Shown: positions 5,911-6,640 of the stretch, piece after piece
How the letters are laid out: each line of letters opens with the position of its first letter
How positions within the stretch are numbered: the first letter of the stretch is position 1
Assembly (NCBI GenBank): GCA_019428955.1
Contig: JAHYJF010000196.1
Coordinates: forward strand, 1-6,640
From: Burkholderiaceae bacterium
GTDB lineage: Bacteria; Pseudomonadota; Gammaproteobacteria; Burkholderiales; Burkholderiaceae_E
Reading direction: 5' to 3'
Length of the DNA stretch: 6,640 nt
Translations under genes and position numbers: made by a program
Notes under the pieces: generated by a model
Seen by the model: only the letters and a program-made list of their open reading frames with translations
Databases searched by the model: none
What the model was told of the DNA's origin: nothing

Positions 5911-6278
5911 TTGCGGCGTGCCTGCTGGCGGGGGCGGTGGTTCTCGCCAGAATTCCGGGGGAGACCTTCACGTTGCGCTGGCTGCATTCGGTCGAACACG
6001 TCGCCTGGGAAGAGGACTATGAAGTTCATGCCGATCACCTTGAGCTCGTTGGCAGCCGGGTGCGCGGCTCGGGAGCGGGGATGGAACCCGAGGACGGCGG
6101 GTACTGGCGCGACGGCGCCTGGCAAAGCGATCGGCACCAGCGCTTCGACGAGCTCGCGCTGACCCGCTCGCCCTATGCCCAGGACTACGAGTGGTGCCGG
6201 GACGGCACCTGCCGGGCGCTCGAGCACTGGCTCGGCGCCGCAAGCGAGGTGCAGTTCATCGGCGTCAAGCCCTGCTGA
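5907..6278 (+). CDS. DUF1850 protein, accessory to the TAXI-TRAP transporter
   Basis: The 123-aa product matches the DUF1850 pattern: FTLRWLHSVEHVAWEEDYEV (21-40), then the invariant-looking GSGAGM (54-59), then DGGYWRDGAW (63-72). Function is unknown; as I recall, family members commonly lie beside TAXI-TRAP genes, as here. The ATG at 5907 overlaps the permease TGA (ATGA), and no ribosome binding site is visible, so translation probably depends on termination-reinitiation. The frame is open further upstream but only as the shadow of permease sequence. Residues 2-14 are hydrophobic with almost no N-terminal charge, either a short signal/anchor or simply a buried strand. If exported, C97 and C102 (WCRDGTC) could form a disulfide. 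The last 14 nt overlap the convergent amidohydrolase gene. A chaperone-like or ligand-handling role for the transporter is a guess. Confidence 0.9.
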   Translation: MIAACLLAGAVVLARIPGETFTLRWLHSVEHVAWEEDYEVHADHLELVGSRVRGSGAGMEPEDGGYWRDGAWQSDRHQRFDELALTRSPYAQDYEWCRDGTCRALEHWLGAASEVQFIGVKPC

Positions 6279-6640
6279 GTCGGGTTTCCACCAACCGGGT
6301 GAAGAAGGCCACGCCCAGGGGCAGGATCGCGTCATTGAAGTCAAAGCGCGGGTTGTGGAGTTCGAAGTTTCCGTTCTCGCGCATGCCGCCGAGATTGACG
6401 AAACAGCCCGGGCGGCGCTCGAGCATCAGCGAGAAGTCTTCCGAGCCCATGATCAGCGGCGGATTGCGCTCGACCATGTCTTCACCGACCACTTCGTTGC
6501 AGATCTGGGCGGCGAAGTCGGCCTGTTCCGCGTCATTCACGGTCGGCGGGAAGAGCACCCGGAAATCCAGTTCCGCCTGGGCGCCGAAGGTGGCCGCCAC
6601 TCCGCTGACAATCCGCTTCATCGAAGCCTCGGCGAGCGCC
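6265..6640 (-). CDS. C-terminal part of an M20-family (M20D) amidohydrolase (5' end outside window)
   Basis: The minus-strand frame is open through the right edge, with continuous protein (ALAEAS before MKRIVSG), so the ATG at 6621 is internal and about 124 residues of the C-terminal catalytic lobe are visible. AELDFRVLFPPTVND is the end of the dimerisation/lid region. GSEDFSLMLERRPGCFVNLG and ELHNPRFDFNDAILPLG are hallmarks of M20D enzymes such as hippurate hydrolase and IAA-amino acid hydrolase; the His in ELHNP is a likely metal ligand and the SEDF segment lies by the metal site. The family hydrolyses N-acyl amino acids (hippurate, N-acetyl or aromatic conjugates) using two divalent metals in the cytoplasm. 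The true start, and so the exact subfamily, is not visible. Its stop lies 14 nt inside the DUF1850 gene on the other strand. Confidence 0.9.
   Translation of the reverse strand, partial: ALAEASMKRIVSGVAATFGAQAELDFRVLFPPTVNDAEQADFAAQICNEVVGEDMVERNPPLIMGSEDFSLMLERRPGCFVNLGGMRENGNFELHNPRFDFNDAILPLGVAFFTRLVETRLSRA

Overview
The window is GC-rich and densely coded, with strong GGAG-type ribosome binding sites. Its gene content points to a proteobacterium: a DUF2863-type protein end, a SlyB-like lipoprotein and a TAXI-type TRAP transporter. I lean towards Betaproteobacteria or Gammaproteobacteria but cannot place it further. There are no rRNA or tRNA genes, CRISPR arrays, insertion sequences or phage genes. 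It reads as ordinary chromosome.

Layout. At the left edge is the 3' end of a plus-strand gene (2-346), probably DUF2863. A 24-bp perfect palindrome (343-366) separates it from a converging minus-strand pair: a SlyB-like glycine-zipper lipoprotein (1999 down to 1535), then, 3 nt later, an FAD-dependent D-amino acid dehydrogenase of the DauA (D-arginine dehydrogenase) family (1531 down to 377). A divergent intergenic region (2000-2197) contains a one-turn-spaced direct repeat. Two small plus-strand genes of unknown function follow: a charged 72-aa protein with a TTG start (2198-2416) and a 65-aa protein with one C-terminal membrane segment (2580-2777).

The main unit is a TAXI-TRAP transport operon: a good promoter (about 2783-2811), the periplasmic binding protein (2849-3799), a very strong intrinsic terminator (3817-3859), the fused TRAP permease (3880-5910) and a DUF1850 protein (5907-6278) whose start overlaps the permease stop. 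The DUF1850 gene overlaps by 14 nt, tail to tail, a minus-strand M20-family amidohydrolase that runs off the right edge (6265-6640).

How they may work together. The transporter genes should form one secondary uptake system for a small organic acid or amino acid, driven by an ion gradient. The flanking D-amino acid dehydrogenase and M20 amidohydrolase (a family that cleaves N-acyl amino acids) make amino-acid-related substrates plausible, but that is inference from neighbourhood only. The most notable points are the terminator placed inside the transporter operon, the loss of the arginine-side-chain glutamate and the active-site histidine in the DauA-like enzyme, and the uncharacterised DUF1850 partner. 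I found no clearly novel multi-gene system.
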